64,000 bases of DNA from Alphaproteobacteria bacterium (GTDB lineage Bacteria; Pseudomonadota; Alphaproteobacteria; CALKHQ01): contig JAWKYB010000008.1 of NCBI GenBank assembly GCA_041396705.1, positions 1 to 64,000 on the forward strand, written 5' to 3'. Numbering within the stretch: position 1 is the first letter of the stretch; each line of letters starts with the position of its first letter. A program made the position numbers and the translations under genes. Below, one piece after another: positions 42,100 to 51,066 of the stretch. Below the pieces are notes generated by a model. It worked only from the letters and a program-made list of their open reading frames with translations. It did no database searches and was not told the DNA's origin.

Positions 42100-44790
42100 G
42101 TGGACGACCGTCGCTGGCACAGCCTGACGCCGGCGGCGGTCGGCGATGCGCTCGACGTCGACCCGACGCGCGGACTCTCCGCGGCGGAGGCGGCGCGCCG
42201 GCTAGTCCGCCACGGCCCCAACGCCACGCGCGAACGGCCGCCCGCCGCGGCGATCGGCATCTGGGTCGACCAGTTCCGCAGCGCCGTCGTCCTGCTGCTC
42301 GCCGCCGCCGGCGCGCTGTCGGCGATGTTCGGCGAGTGGCCGCAGGTGGCCGCCATCGGCGCGGTGCTGCTGATCAACGCCCTGGTCGGTTTCGTCACCG
42401 AGTTGCGGGCGACCCGCGCCATGGAGGCCCTGCGCGCGCTGGGTGCGGACACCGCGCGGGTGCGCCGCGACGGCCGGGTCGCGGCGATTGCCGCGGCGGA
42501 CCTGGTGCCCGGCGACATCGTGCTGCTTGACGGCGGCGACATCGTTCCCGCCGACGTCAGGCTGGTCCAGGCCGCGAGCCTGGCATGCGACGAGTCGGCG
42601 CTGACCGGCGAATCGGTACCGGTCGACAAGGCGCCGGCGCCGGTCGCCGAGGCCGCCGTGCTGCCCGACCGCGCCAGCATGGCCTACAAGGGCACCGCGG
42701 TCGCCCGGGGCACGGCCGAGGCGATCGTGGTCGGCACGGGGTCCGCGACCGAGATCGGCCGGATCGCCACGCTGGTCGAGGAGGCCGAGCCGGAGCGCTC
42801 GCCGCTGGAACGGCGGCTGGCCAGGCTCAGCCAGCAGCTGATCTGGGTCACCCTGGCACTGGCGGCCATCATCGTCGGCGCCGGCGTCGCGGCGGGCGAG
42901 GACGTGGTGCTGATGGCCGAGGCCGGCATCGCGCTGGCCGTCGCCGCGATTCCCGAGGGGCTGCCCGTCGTCGCCACCCTGGCGCTGGCCCGCGGCATGC
43001 TGCGCATGGCCCGCGCCAACGCCCTGGTCGAGCGGCTGTCGGCGGTGGAGACGCTGGGCGCGACCACGGTGATCCTGACCGACAAGACCGGCACCCTGAC
43101 CGAGAACCGCATGGTGGTCGACCGGCTGGTGCTGCCGGCCGGCGAGGTCGCGATCGACTATCGCGACCGGCTGTTCCTGCACGACGGCGCGCCGGTCGGC
43201 CCGCGGCTGCAGGAAGCGGTCGAGACCGCGCTGCGCATCGGCGTGCTCTGCACCAACGCCTCCTACGACCCGGAATTCGGCACCGGCACCGGCGACCCGA
43301 CCGAGATCGCGTTCCTGCACGCCGGCCACCTGGCCGGGCTGGAGCGCGAGGCCTGTCTGACCGTCTATCCGGAGGTGGCCGAATACGCCTTCGACAGCGC
43401 CTCCAAGCGGATGGCGACGGTGCACGGCAGCGACGAGCGCTATCTGATCGCCGTGAAGGGCGCACCGGAAAGCGTGCTGCCCGAGTGCGATGCGGTCCTG
43501 CTCGAAGGCGCCGTCCGGCCGCTGGACGAAGCGGCGCGGGCCCGCTGGGCCGCGCTGGCCGACGACCTCGCCCATCGCGGGCTGCGCATGCTGGCGCTGG
43601 CCTGCAAGCCGGCCGAAAGCCCGGCCACGGCGCCCTATCCGGGCCTGACCTTCGTCGGGCTGGCCGCGCTGCACGACCCGCCGCGCAGCGACGTCGGCGA
43701 GGCGATCCGCGCCTGCCAGGATGCCGGCATCACCGTGGTGATGGTGACCGGCGACCACGCCGGCACCGCACGCAGCATCAGCCACGCCGTCGGCCTGGCC
43801 GACCGGACCGCGCGGGTCATCACCGGCGGCGAGCTGGCACCGCTGGCGACGCTGCCGCCGGAAGCGCGCCGCGACGTGCGCGAGACGGCGGTGTTCGCGC
43901 GGGTCAGCCCCGAACAGAAGCTGGGACTGATCCGCCTGTTCCAGCAGGCCGGCGAGGTGGTGGCGATGACCGGCGACGGCGTCAACGACGCGCCGGCGCT
44001 GCGCCAGGCCGACATCGGCATCGCCATGGGCCTGCGCGGCACCCAGGTCGCGCGCGAGGCGGCCGACATCGTGCTGCGCGACGACGCCTTCCCCACCATC
44101 GTCGCCGCCATCCGCGAAGGCCGGATCATCTTCGGCAACATCCGCCGGTTCGCCACCTACCTGCTGTCGTGCAACCTCAGCGAGGTGCTGATCGTCGGGC
44201 TGGGCGTCATCGCCGGGCTGCCGCTGCCGCTGCTGCCGCTGCAGATCCTGTTCCTGAACCTTGTCACCGACGTGTTTCCGGCGTTCGCGCTCGGCCTCGG
44301 CGAGGGCCGGGCGAACGTGATGGACCAGCCGCCGCGCCCGCCGCGCGAAGGCATCCTTGCCGGCCGGCAATGGCGCCAGGTCGTCGGCTACGGCGGGCTG
44401 ATCACCGCGGCGACCCTGGGCGCCCTGGTCGTCGCGCTCGAGCTGCTCGCGCTGACCCCCGGCGAGGCGGTGTCGATCTCGTTCCTGACGCTGGCGCTGG
44501 CGCAGCTGTGGCACGTATTCAACATGCGCGCCGACACCGCCCCGCTGTGGCGCAACGACATCGTGGGCAACCCCTATGTCTGGGGCGCGCTGGTCCTGTG
44601 TACCGCCCTGCTGCTGCTGGCGACCTATCTGCCGGCGCTGGCCGCGGTGCTGTCGATCGTGCCGCCGAGCGCCGACGGCTGGCTGCTCGTCCTCGGCGCC
44701 AGCGCCGTGCCGGTCGTCGGCGGGGAAATCTTTCGCCTCGGCCGCAGGATTCTGCATGCCGGCGCCGTAGAACGGGAAAGGAGAGCCTAG
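42100..44790 (+). CDS. P-type cation-transporting ATPase, SERCA/PMR1-like, 896 residues
   Basis: The N-terminal cation-ATPase domain (about 5-75) leads to TM1-2. The A domain has CDESALTGESVPVDK. The TM4 site is AVAAIPEGLPVVATLAL, typical of calcium or magnesium/monovalent P2 pumps. Asp328 in LTDKTGTLTEN is phosphorylated. KGAPESV and TGDGVNDAPALRQADIG complete the cytoplasmic part, and a four-helix C-terminal block (about 690-880) carries further ion ligands. The start is GTG at 42100. Calcium export is the usual role of the PEGLP class, but the ion was not determined. It is followed immediately by the flavodoxin-fold gene. Confidence 0.92.
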   Translation: MDDRRWHSLTPAAVGDALDVDPTRGLSAAEAARRLVRHGPNATRERPPAAAIGIWVDQFRSAVVLLLAAAGALSAMFGEWPQVAAIGAVLLINALVGFVTELRATRAMEALRALGADTARVRRDGRVAAIAAADLVPGDIVLLDGGDIVPADVRLVQAASLACDESALTGESVPVDKAPAPVAEAAVLPDRASMAYKGTAVARGTAEAIVVGTGSATEIGRIATLVEEAEPERSPLERRLARLSQQLIWVTLALAAIIVGAGVAAGEDVVLMAEAGIALAVAAIPEGLPVVATLALARGMLRMARANALVERLSAVETLGATTVILTDKTGTLTENRMVVDRLVLPAGEVAIDYRDRLFLHDGAPVGPRLQEAVETALRIGVLCTNASYDPEFGTGTGDPTEIAFLHAGHLAGLEREACLTVYPEVAEYAFDSASKRMATVHGSDERYLIAVKGAPESVLPECDAVLLEGAVRPLDEAARARWAALADDLAHRGLRMLALACKPAESPATAPYPGLTFVGLAALHDPPRSDVGEAIRACQDAGITVVMVTGDHAGTARSISHAVGLADRTARVITGGELAPLATLPPEARRDVRETAVFARVSPEQKLGLIRLFQQAGEVVAMTGDGVNDAPALRQADIGIAMGLRGTQVAREAADIVLRDDAFPTIVAAIREGRIIFGNIRRFATYLLSCNLSEVLIVGLGVIAGLPLPLLPLQILFLNLVTDVFPAFALGLGEGRANVMDQPPRPPREGILAGRQWRQVVGYGGLITAATLGALVVALELLALTPGEAVSISFLTLALAQLWHVFNMRADTAPLWRNDIVGNPYVWGALVLCTALLLLATYLPALAAVLSIVPPSADGWLLVLGASAVPVVGGEIFRLGRRILHAGAVERERRA

Positions 44791-45378
44791 GTGCCGCGCA
44801 AGATCGTCGTGATCGAGGGACATCCCGACCCGTCCGACCAGCGGCTATGCCATGCCCTGGCCGACGCCTATGCAGAGGGCGCCGGCGCGGCCGGCCATGC
44901 CATCCGCCGCATCCGCATCGCGGTGCTGGACGTGCCGCCGATCCGCAGCGCGGCCGACTGGAGGAACGGCACCGTGCCGGACAGCCTGCAGCCCAGCCAG
45001 CAGGCGCTGGCCTGGGCCGACCACATCGTCCTGGTCTACCCGCTGTGGCTCGGCACGCTGCCGGCGCTGACCAAGGCCTGGCTGGAGCAGGTGCTGCGCC
45101 CCGGCTTCGCCATGGACGCGCCGCGGCAGGGGCTGCGCTGGCGCAAGCGGCTGACCGGCAAGTCGGCCCGCGTCGTGGTCACCATGGGCATGCCGGCGCT
45201 GGCCTATCGCTGGCTGTTCTTCGCCCACAGCCTGAAGGCGCTGGAACGCAACATCCTGAAGTTCTGCGGCATCGGACCGATCCGCACCAGCCTGGTCGGC
45301 GGCGCCGAGTCGATGGACGATGCCGCGCGCCGGCGGTGGCTGGCGCGGCTGCGCCAGCACGGCGAGCGCGGCGATTGA
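44791..45378 (+). CDS. Flavodoxin-fold NAD(P)H:quinone reductase-like protein
   Basis: 195 residues. The FMN-binding phosphate loop is IEGHPDPSDQRLCHALADAY. LVYPLWLGTLPALTKAWLEQ and KSARVVVTMGMPALAY are the hallmark loops of the NQO/MdaB-KefF family. It reduces quinones or serves as a regulatory partner of a transporter; KefF-type proteins control potassium efflux. The GTG at 44791 starts in the base after the ATPase stop, so the two are cotranscribed and may be functionally linked. The C-terminus (about 150-195) is the longer form seen in family members with a dimer arm. Confidence 0.85.
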   Translation: MPRKIVVIEGHPDPSDQRLCHALADAYAEGAGAAGHAIRRIRIAVLDVPPIRSAADWRNGTVPDSLQPSQQALAWADHIVLVYPLWLGTLPALTKAWLEQVLRPGFAMDAPRQGLRWRKRLTGKSARVVVTMGMPALAYRWLFFAHSLKALERNILKFCGIGPIRTSLVGGAESMDDAARRRWLARLRQHGERGD

Positions 45379-45502
45379 GCGCAAAACCCCGCATGCCCGT
45401 GCGATTCCCGCCGCGCTCGGGTCGGGCGGTCGCAAAGCCGTGGCGCCGGCCGCGCGGGAGGGCCATAATCCGCCGATCCGACACACCAACATTGCAGCCG
45501 AC

Positions 45503-46378
45503 GTGTCCCGACGACCGCTGACCTCAACCGTGCTGTTCGCCGATATCTGCGACAGCACCAGGCTCTACGACCAGCACGGCGACGACACCGCCTATCGGGT
45601 GGTCTCCGGCGCGCTGGCGCGGGTGGTCGAATCGATCGAGAGCTACGAGGGCACGCTGATCAAGGCGATCGGAGACGGCGTGATCGCGATCTTCCCGGAG
45701 CCGGACAAGGCGCTGCTCAGCGCCACCGCCATCGTCACGCCGTCGGACGACGATCCGCTGACGCTGCGCGCCGGGCTGCACTTCGGGCCGCTGATCATGG
45801 TCGACGGCGACGTCTTCGGCGACGTGGTCAACGTGGCGTCGCGCGTGGTCTCGCTGGCCCAGGCCGGCGAGGTGTTGCTGACCGGCGAAGTGCGCGAGGC
45901 GCTGACCGCGATCCTGCGCACCGGACTGGGCTTCCTCGACGCGATCAGCGTCAAGGGCAAGCCGGAACCGATCCAGATCTACCGGCTGGTCGCCGGCCAG
46001 ACGGACGCCACCATCGTTGGCGCGCCGACAACGGTGGAGATGGCGGCGCGGGCGGCGCTGGAGGTCAGCGCCGCCGGCCAGACCGTGCGGCTGTCCGGAC
46101 CGAACGCGCGGCTGGTCATCGGCCGGCAGCCCGACTGCGACCTGGTGGTGCAGGGCCCGCTGATCAGCCGCCAGCACGCCCGCATCGAGCAGGCCCACGG
46201 CGATTTCTTCATCCACGATTCCAGCGCCAACGGCACCTTCGTGCAGCAGACCGGCGGCGCGATGATCGCACTGCGCCGCAACAGCGCCCCGCTCGGCCGC
46301 GAGGGCCGGATCTCGCTCGGCACCTCGCTGGCAAGCGAGGACGGCACCACGCTCAGCTATCGCGTCATCGCCGACTGA
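45503..46378 (+). CDS. Class III nucleotide cyclase fused to an FHA domain
   Basis: 291 residues from the GTG at 45503. Residues about 5-180 are a class III adenylate/guanylate cyclase domain. The metal aspartates are in VLFADICDST (Asp14) and IGDGVIAIF, and the transition-state Asn/Arg in GDVVNVASRV, so it looks catalytically competent. Residues about 205-290 form an FHA domain, with VIGRQPDCDLVVQGPLISRQHARI and SSANGTF, which would bind phosphothreonine. There is no membrane segment or sensor domain, so the FHA is the only apparent input. A Ser/Thr kinase is not in the window. The 3' end overlaps the convergent oxidoreductase by 14 bases. Confidence 0.9.
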   Translation: MSRRPLTSTVLFADICDSTRLYDQHGDDTAYRVVSGALARVVESIESYEGTLIKAIGDGVIAIFPEPDKALLSATAIVTPSDDDPLTLRAGLHFGPLIMVDGDVFGDVVNVASRVVSLAQAGEVLLTGEVREALTAILRTGLGFLDAISVKGKPEPIQIYRLVAGQTDATIVGAPTTVEMAARAALEVSAAGQTVRLSGPNARLVIGRQPDCDLVVQGPLISRQHARIEQAHGDFFIHDSSANGTFVQQTGGAMIALRRNSAPLGREGRISLGTSLASEDGTTLSYRVIAD

Positions 46379-47483
46379 ACGCCGCCTCCGCCCGCGCGCG
46401 CACGTGGTCGGCCAGCGCCAGCGATGCAGTCAGGCCGGGGGATTCGATGCCGAACAGGTTGATCAGGCCGGCGACGCCGTGCGCGTCCGGCCCCTGTACC
46501 ACGAAGTCCTGCACCGCCACCGCCGGCGGCACGATCTTCGGCCTGATCCCGGCATAGCCCGGCTGCAGCGCGCCGTCGGGCAGGCCGGGCCACCAGCGGC
46601 GGATCGCGGCGTGGAAGCGCTCCGCCCGGGCCGGGTCGACCGTGTAGTCGATGCCGTCGACCCATTCGACGTCGGGACCGAACTTGGCCTGTCCTGCCAT
46701 GTCGAGGGTCAGGTGGGTGCCCAGCCCGCCGGGCACCGGCACCGGGTAGATCAGGTGCGCGAACGGTGCGCGCCCGGCCAGCACGAAGTAGTTGCCCTTG
46801 GCGTAGTACGGCGTCGGCACCAGGCTAGGCGGCATGCCGACGATCAGGCCGGCAACCGCCGGCGCATGCAGCCCGGCGGCGTTGACCAGCAGCCGGCAGC
46901 CCAACGCCATCGGCTCCGCCCCGCCGATGTCGAGCGCCAGTCCCGCCTCCGACGCCCGGCCGGCGCGCACCGGGCTGTTGAAGGCGAAGGCGGCGCCGGC
47001 GTCCTCGGCCTCGCCCAGCAGGCTGAGCATGTAGCCGTGGCTGTCGACGATACCGGTCGACGGCGACAGCAGCGCGCCGTGGCAGGACAGCGCCGGCTCC
47101 AGCGCCTGCGCGTCGGGCGCGGACAGCGCGCGCAGGTCGTCGACGCCGTTGGCCAGGGCGCGCCGGCGGATGGAGTCGAGCTGCGCCGCCTCCGCCGCGC
47201 TGGTGGCGACGATAAGCTTGCCGCAGCGCCGGTGCGCGACGCCGCGCGATGCGCAATAGGCATAGAGCGCCTGGCGGCCGGCGACGCAGAAGCGCGCCAT
47301 CAGGCTGTCGGCGGGATAGTAGATGCCGGCGTGGACGACCTCGCTGTTGCGCGACGAGATGCCGGTGCCGAAGGTCTCCGCCGCCTCGACCACCACGACC
47401 TCGCGCCCGGCCTGGGCCAGCGCCCGCGCGACCGCAAGCCCGACCACGCCGGCGCCGACGACGACGCACTCGACCGATTCCAT
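46365..47483 (-). CDS. FAD-dependent oxidoreductase, L-2-hydroxyglutarate oxidase (LhgO)-like
   Basis: 372 residues, DAO-type. The FAD motif is CVVVGAGVVGLAVARALAQAG. SSRNSEVVHAGIYYP is the LhgO-type active-site stretch, and GIESPGLTASLALADHV is the C-terminal flavin motif. The family oxidises 2-hydroxy acids or amine acids, passing electrons to quinone or oxygen. The gene begins 10 bases after the last permease stop of the ribose/AI-2-like ABC operon, so it is probably in that operon and could process the imported compound. It overlaps the nucleotide cyclase gene convergently. The ATG at 47483 fits the FAD motif. Confidence 0.85.
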   Translation of the reverse strand: MESVECVVVGAGVVGLAVARALAQAGREVVVVEAAETFGTGISSRNSEVVHAGIYYPADSLMARFCVAGRQALYAYCASRGVAHRRCGKLIVATSAAEAAQLDSIRRRALANGVDDLRALSAPDAQALEPALSCHGALLSPSTGIVDSHGYMLSLLGEAEDAGAAFAFNSPVRAGRASEAGLALDIGGAEPMALGCRLLVNAAGLHAPAVAGLIVGMPPSLVPTPYYAKGNYFVLAGRAPFAHLIYPVPVPGGLGTHLTLDMAGQAKFGPDVEWVDGIDYTVDPARAERFHAAIRRWWPGLPDGALQPGYAGIRPKIVPPAVAVQDFVVQGPDAHGVAGLINLFGIESPGLTASLALADHVRARAEAAFSRR

Positions 47484-47493
47484 GGCGGCGCGG

Positions 47494-48504
47494 CTACTCG
47501 CGCAGCCGGGCGCGGCCGAAGCGGGTCCAGGCCCAGCGGGCGACCATGACCGCCAGCAGGAAGAAACCCCACAGACCGGCGGCAAGGTGCTGGTTGGCGC
47601 CGAGCAGGTTCAGCCCGGAGGCGATCAGCTGCAGGATGACCAGCGCCAGCACCACCGCCAGCGTGCGGCCGAAGCCGCCGAACGGGTCGACGCCGCCCAG
47701 GAAGCACGCCAGCACGGTGATCAGCAGATAGGCTTCGCCATGGCCGACGCGCACCGAGTTGAACCGGGCCAGCATGATCACCCCGGCGATCCCCGCCATC
47801 AGTCCCGACAGCGTGTAGACCAGGGTCAGCGCGCGGCGGGTGTCGATGCCGGAATAGCGCGTCGCCTCGATGTTCGAGCCCAGCATGTGGGTCGCGAAGC
47901 CGAGCCGGGTGCGGGTCAGGATCAGCTGCCAGGCCGCGACGCAGAGCGCGAAGACGATCAGCGGCACCGGGATGCCGCCGACCGTGCCGTGCCCGACCGA
48001 GGCCACGAATTCCGGGAAGCCGGACACGTCGCCGCCACGGGTGAGGAACTCGCCGAGCCCGCGCAGGAAGATCATCATGCTGAGCGAGACCAGGATCGGA
48101 TGGGCGCCGACATGGGCCACGATCAGGCCGGTGACCCAGCCGGCGAAGGTGCCGGTGGCGAGCGCGGCCGCGATGCCCAGCACGAAGGCGCCGACGCCGG
48201 CATCGGGTCCGCCCATCGACTGGAGGATCCAGGCCATCACCAGCGCGGCCATGTTGGCGGTGAAGGTGACGGCGAGGTTGAGCCCGCCGGACAGGATCGG
48301 GATCAGCATCGCCAGCGTCAGCAGGCCGAGTTCCGGCAGCTGGAACGCCACCGACTGGAACGTGCCGAAGGTCAGGAAGCGCGGGGTGGTCAGGCCGAAC
48401 ACCAGGATCACCAGCGCCAGCAGCAGGCCGAGACCGACGGTCTCGCCGCCGCCGCGCCGGAACATCAGCGCCATCAGCGGATGCATGCCGGACGACGGCG
48501 CCAT
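47494..48504 (-). CDS. Sugar ABC transporter permease (RbsC/LsrD type), second subunit
   Basis: 336 residues and about nine membrane helices. It belongs to the binding-protein-dependent permease family of ribose and AI-2-like importers, with GGLNLAVTFTANMAAL and the C-terminal GGVDPFGGFGRTLAVVL stretch. Its ATG overlaps the preceding permease stop by one base. Together with that permease, a two-domain ATPase and a soluble binding protein upstream it forms a CUT2 importer. Confidence 0.9.
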   Translation of the reverse strand: MAPSSGMHPLMALMFRRGGGETVGLGLLLALVILVFGLTTPRFLTFGTFQSVAFQLPELGLLTLAMLIPILSGGLNLAVTFTANMAALVMAWILQSMGGPDAGVGAFVLGIAAALATGTFAGWVTGLIVAHVGAHPILVSLSMMIFLRGLGEFLTRGGDVSGFPEFVASVGHGTVGGIPVPLIVFALCVAAWQLILTRTRLGFATHMLGSNIEATRYSGIDTRRALTLVYTLSGLMAGIAGVIMLARFNSVRVGHGEAYLLITVLACFLGGVDPFGGFGRTLAVVLALVILQLIASGLNLLGANQHLAAGLWGFFLLAVMVARWAWTRFGRARLRE

Positions 48505-49496
48505 CAGCGCGCCCTCCGGAACAGGCGCGCCGTCGTCGACATGTTGGTGGTGGTGATCGCGACCAGGATGACCGCGCCGACCACCATCTTGAAGGCGTAG
48601 GGCGAGATGCCGAGCAGGTTCAGCCCGTTCTCGGTGATGCCGATCAGCGCGACGCCGAGCAGCGCGCCGAGCAGCGTGCCGCGGCCGCCGCCGAGGCGGG
48701 CGCCGCCCAGCACGACGGCGGCCAGGACATCGAGCTCGCGGCCGTAGAGCGCATTCGGCACCACCTCCTGCACGTAATGCGCCTGCATCAGCCCGGCGAC
48801 GCCGGCACAGGCGCCGAGCCAGCCATAGGCCAGGAAGTGCATGCCGGCGACGTTGATGCCGATGCGGCGTGCGCCGTCCGGGTTGTCGCCGAAAGCATAG
48901 AGCTGCCGGCCGAGGCTGAGCCGGCGCAGCAGCACCCACGTCGCCGCCACCATCGCCGCCATCACCGCGACCGGCAGGGTGATCTCGGCGAAGTCGCCTT
49001 CCGGGCTGACATGCTCGTAGACGATCACCCGGCGCACCCACCAGTCGGGCAGGTTGTAGATCGACACGCCGTGGGTGACGAACATCAGCATGCCGAAGAA
49101 GACGTTGAACGTCGCGATGGTGACGACGATGGAGATGATGCGGAAATAGTGGATCAGGGCGGCATTGATCGCGCCGAGGCAGATGCCGATCGCCGCTGCC
49201 ACCGCGATCCCGATCGGCCAGTTGCCGCCGCCGATCTGCATGACGAACGTCGCGGTCAGGTATTGCACCACCGACGCGCCGACGGCGAAGGAGATGTCGA
49301 TCCCGCCGGCGATCAGCACCACCAGCAGGCCGACCGCGAAGATCATGTTGATCGCGCTGATGTTCAGCAGGTCGAACAGGTTGGCCAGCGTCCAGAAGGT
49401 GTCGGTGGCGAGTCCCAGCACCAGGCACAGCAGGCCGACGACGACAACCAGCCAGCCCTCGGTCGAGCGGGCCATCGCGGCCAGGCCGTCACGCAT
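48504..49496 (-). CDS. Sugar ABC transporter permease (RbsC/LsrC type), first subunit
   Basis: 330 residues and about ten membrane helices, with the family signature GGIDISFAVGASVVQYL near TM3 and VLGGARLGGGRGTLLGALLG close to the C-terminus. It is the first of a heterodimeric permease pair. It starts at the ATG at 49496, overlapping the ATPase stop by 8 bases. The frame continues upstream into the ATPase gene but this start fits the membrane anchor (DGLAAMARSTEGWLVVVV). Confidence 0.9.
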   Translation of the reverse strand: MRDGLAAMARSTEGWLVVVVGLLCLVLGLATDTFWTLANLFDLLNISAINMIFAVGLLVVLIAGGIDISFAVGASVVQYLTATFVMQIGGGNWPIGIAVAAAIGICLGAINAALIHYFRIISIVVTIATFNVFFGMLMFVTHGVSIYNLPDWWVRRVIVYEHVSPEGDFAEITLPVAVMAAMVAATWVLLRRLSLGRQLYAFGDNPDGARRIGINVAGMHFLAYGWLGACAGVAGLMQAHYVQEVVPNALYGRELDVLAAVVLGGARLGGGRGTLLGALLGVALIGITENGLNLLGISPYAFKMVVGAVILVAITTTNMSTTARLFRRAR

Positions 49497-51018
49497 GGAC
49501 CGCAGCCTCCAGCGCCGGCATCGCCGTCGCGCCCGGCCGGTATTCGCCGACGATGCGCCCGGCCCGCATGTGCAGCACCCGGTCGGCATTGTGATAGGCC
49601 TCGGGGATCTCGTCCGAGATCAGCAGGATGGCGACGCCGGCGGCGGCGAGGTCGCGGACGATGTCGAAGATGCCGGCCCGCGCGCCGACGTCGACGCCGA
49701 CGGTCGGCGAATCCAGGATCAGCAGGCTCGGCTCGGTCGCCAGCCACTTGGCCAGCACCACGCGCTGCTGGTTGCCGCCGGACAGCGTTGCGACGGCGTC
49801 CTCAGGGCGGCCGATCTTGATCGCCAGCCGGTCGACCCAGTGGCGGACCAGGGCCGCCTTGCGCCGCGAGCTGAGCAGGCCGGCGCGGCCGGCGATGCGG
49901 TCGAGCACCGGCGCGACGATGTTGTCGGCGATCGACTGCGGCTGCACCAGCCCCAGCGACAGCCGATCCTCGGAAACATAGCCGATGCCGGCGCGGATTG
50001 CGTCGCGGTTGGACCGGAACCGCACCGGCTCGCCGTTCAGCAGCACCTCGCCGCGGTCGGCACGGGTCAGGCCGAACAGGGTGGCGGCGAGCTCGGTCCT
50101 GCCGGCGCCGAGCAGGCCGGTCAGGCCGACGATCTCGCCGCGGCGCACGACGATCGAGACGTCCTCATACTCGTCCCGGCGCGTCAGGCCCCGCGTCTCC
50201 AGCACCACCGGCGCTTCGCCGACCTCGCGGGCATGGACCGTGGTCTCCAGGGTCTTGCCGGTCATCAGCTCGGTCAGGCGCGCCTGGGTCATCCCGGTGC
50301 TGGGAAACACCCCGACCTTGCGGCCGTCGCGCAGCACGGTGACGCGCGACGACACCGCCAGCACCTCGGCCAGCCGGTGGCTGACGAACACCACGGCGAT
50401 ACCCTGCGCCGACAGGCGCCGCACGACCGCGATCAACGCGTCGGTCTCGGCCTGCGTCAGCGAGGCGGTCGGCTCGTCCATGAACACGATGCGCGCCTCG
50501 GCGACCAGGGCACGGCAGATCGCGACCACCTGGCGCTGGGCGATCGACAGGCTGTGCACCGGGCGATCGAGATCGAGCGTCACGCCGAGCCGGTCCAGCA
50601 CGGCCTGCGCGGCGGCCCGCATCCGGCCGTGGCGCACCCAGCGCGGCAGGCCGCCCAGATTCTGCTCGAAAGCCACGTTCTCGGCCACGCTGAGATGGGG
50701 GAACAGGGCAAGGTCCTGCCAGATCACCTGAACGCCGAGCTGGCGTGCCGTCACCGGCGACAGGCCCTCGCAGGCGCGTCCGGCGATGGCGATGCGTGCG
50801 CCGCGGTCGGGCGCGTAGACCCCGCTGACGATCTTGATCAGCGTGCTCTTGCCCGACCCGTTCTCGCCGGCCAGGCAATGCACCTCGCCGGCGGCGACCT
50901 CGAAGTCGACGTCCTGCAGCGCCCGGACGCCGCCGAAGCGCTTCGACACGCCGCCCACGCTGAGCGCCGGCGGAGCGCCCAGGTCGGGCTCCATCGCAGT
51001 GTAGGTCATCGCCGTCAT
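49489..51018 (-). CDS. Sugar ABC transporter ATPase with two nucleotide-binding domains (RbsA/LsrA-like)
   Basis: 509 residues, tandem ABC ATPase. The first domain (about 15-245) has GENGSGKST (Walker A), LSIAQRQ as the signature and VFMDEPTASLT (Walker B). The second (about 260-500) has the degenerate Walker A GLLGAGRTE, LSGGNQQR as signature and LLILDSPTVGVDVGA. This asymmetry is normal for CUT2 transporters. It energises the two downstream permeases. The gene begins 48 bases after the binding-protein stop. It cannot be assumed to serve the CUT1 system upstream. Confidence 0.93.
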   Translation of the reverse strand: MTAMTYTAMEPDLGAPPALSVGGVSKRFGGVRALQDVDFEVAAGEVHCLAGENGSGKSTLIKIVSGVYAPDRGARIAIAGRACEGLSPVTARQLGVQVIWQDLALFPHLSVAENVAFEQNLGGLPRWVRHGRMRAAAQAVLDRLGVTLDLDRPVHSLSIAQRQVVAICRALVAEARIVFMDEPTASLTQAETDALIAVVRRLSAQGIAVVFVSHRLAEVLAVSSRVTVLRDGRKVGVFPSTGMTQARLTELMTGKTLETTVHAREVGEAPVVLETRGLTRRDEYEDVSIVVRRGEIVGLTGLLGAGRTELAATLFGLTRADRGEVLLNGEPVRFRSNRDAIRAGIGYVSEDRLSLGLVQPQSIADNIVAPVLDRIAGRAGLLSSRRKAALVRHWVDRLAIKIGRPEDAVATLSGGNQQRVVLAKWLATEPSLLILDSPTVGVDVGARAGIFDIVRDLAAAGVAILLISDEIPEAYHNADRVLHMRAGRIVGEYRPGATAMPALEAAVHA

Positions 51019-51066
51019 CGGAACGGGCCGCCGGGCTTCGCGGCGGCCCGTTCCGGATCGTACGGG

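Noticed and set aside
42202..44823. 873-codon minus-strand frame opposite the second P-type ATPase
   Set aside because: Asp/Gln/Arg-rich antisense translation without domains; the ATPase motifs on the plus strand are unambiguous.
42585..45521. 978-codon plus-strand frame overlapping the ATPase and flavodoxin genes in another frame
   Set aside because: Arg/Gly repeats typical of an off-frame reading of GC-rich genes.
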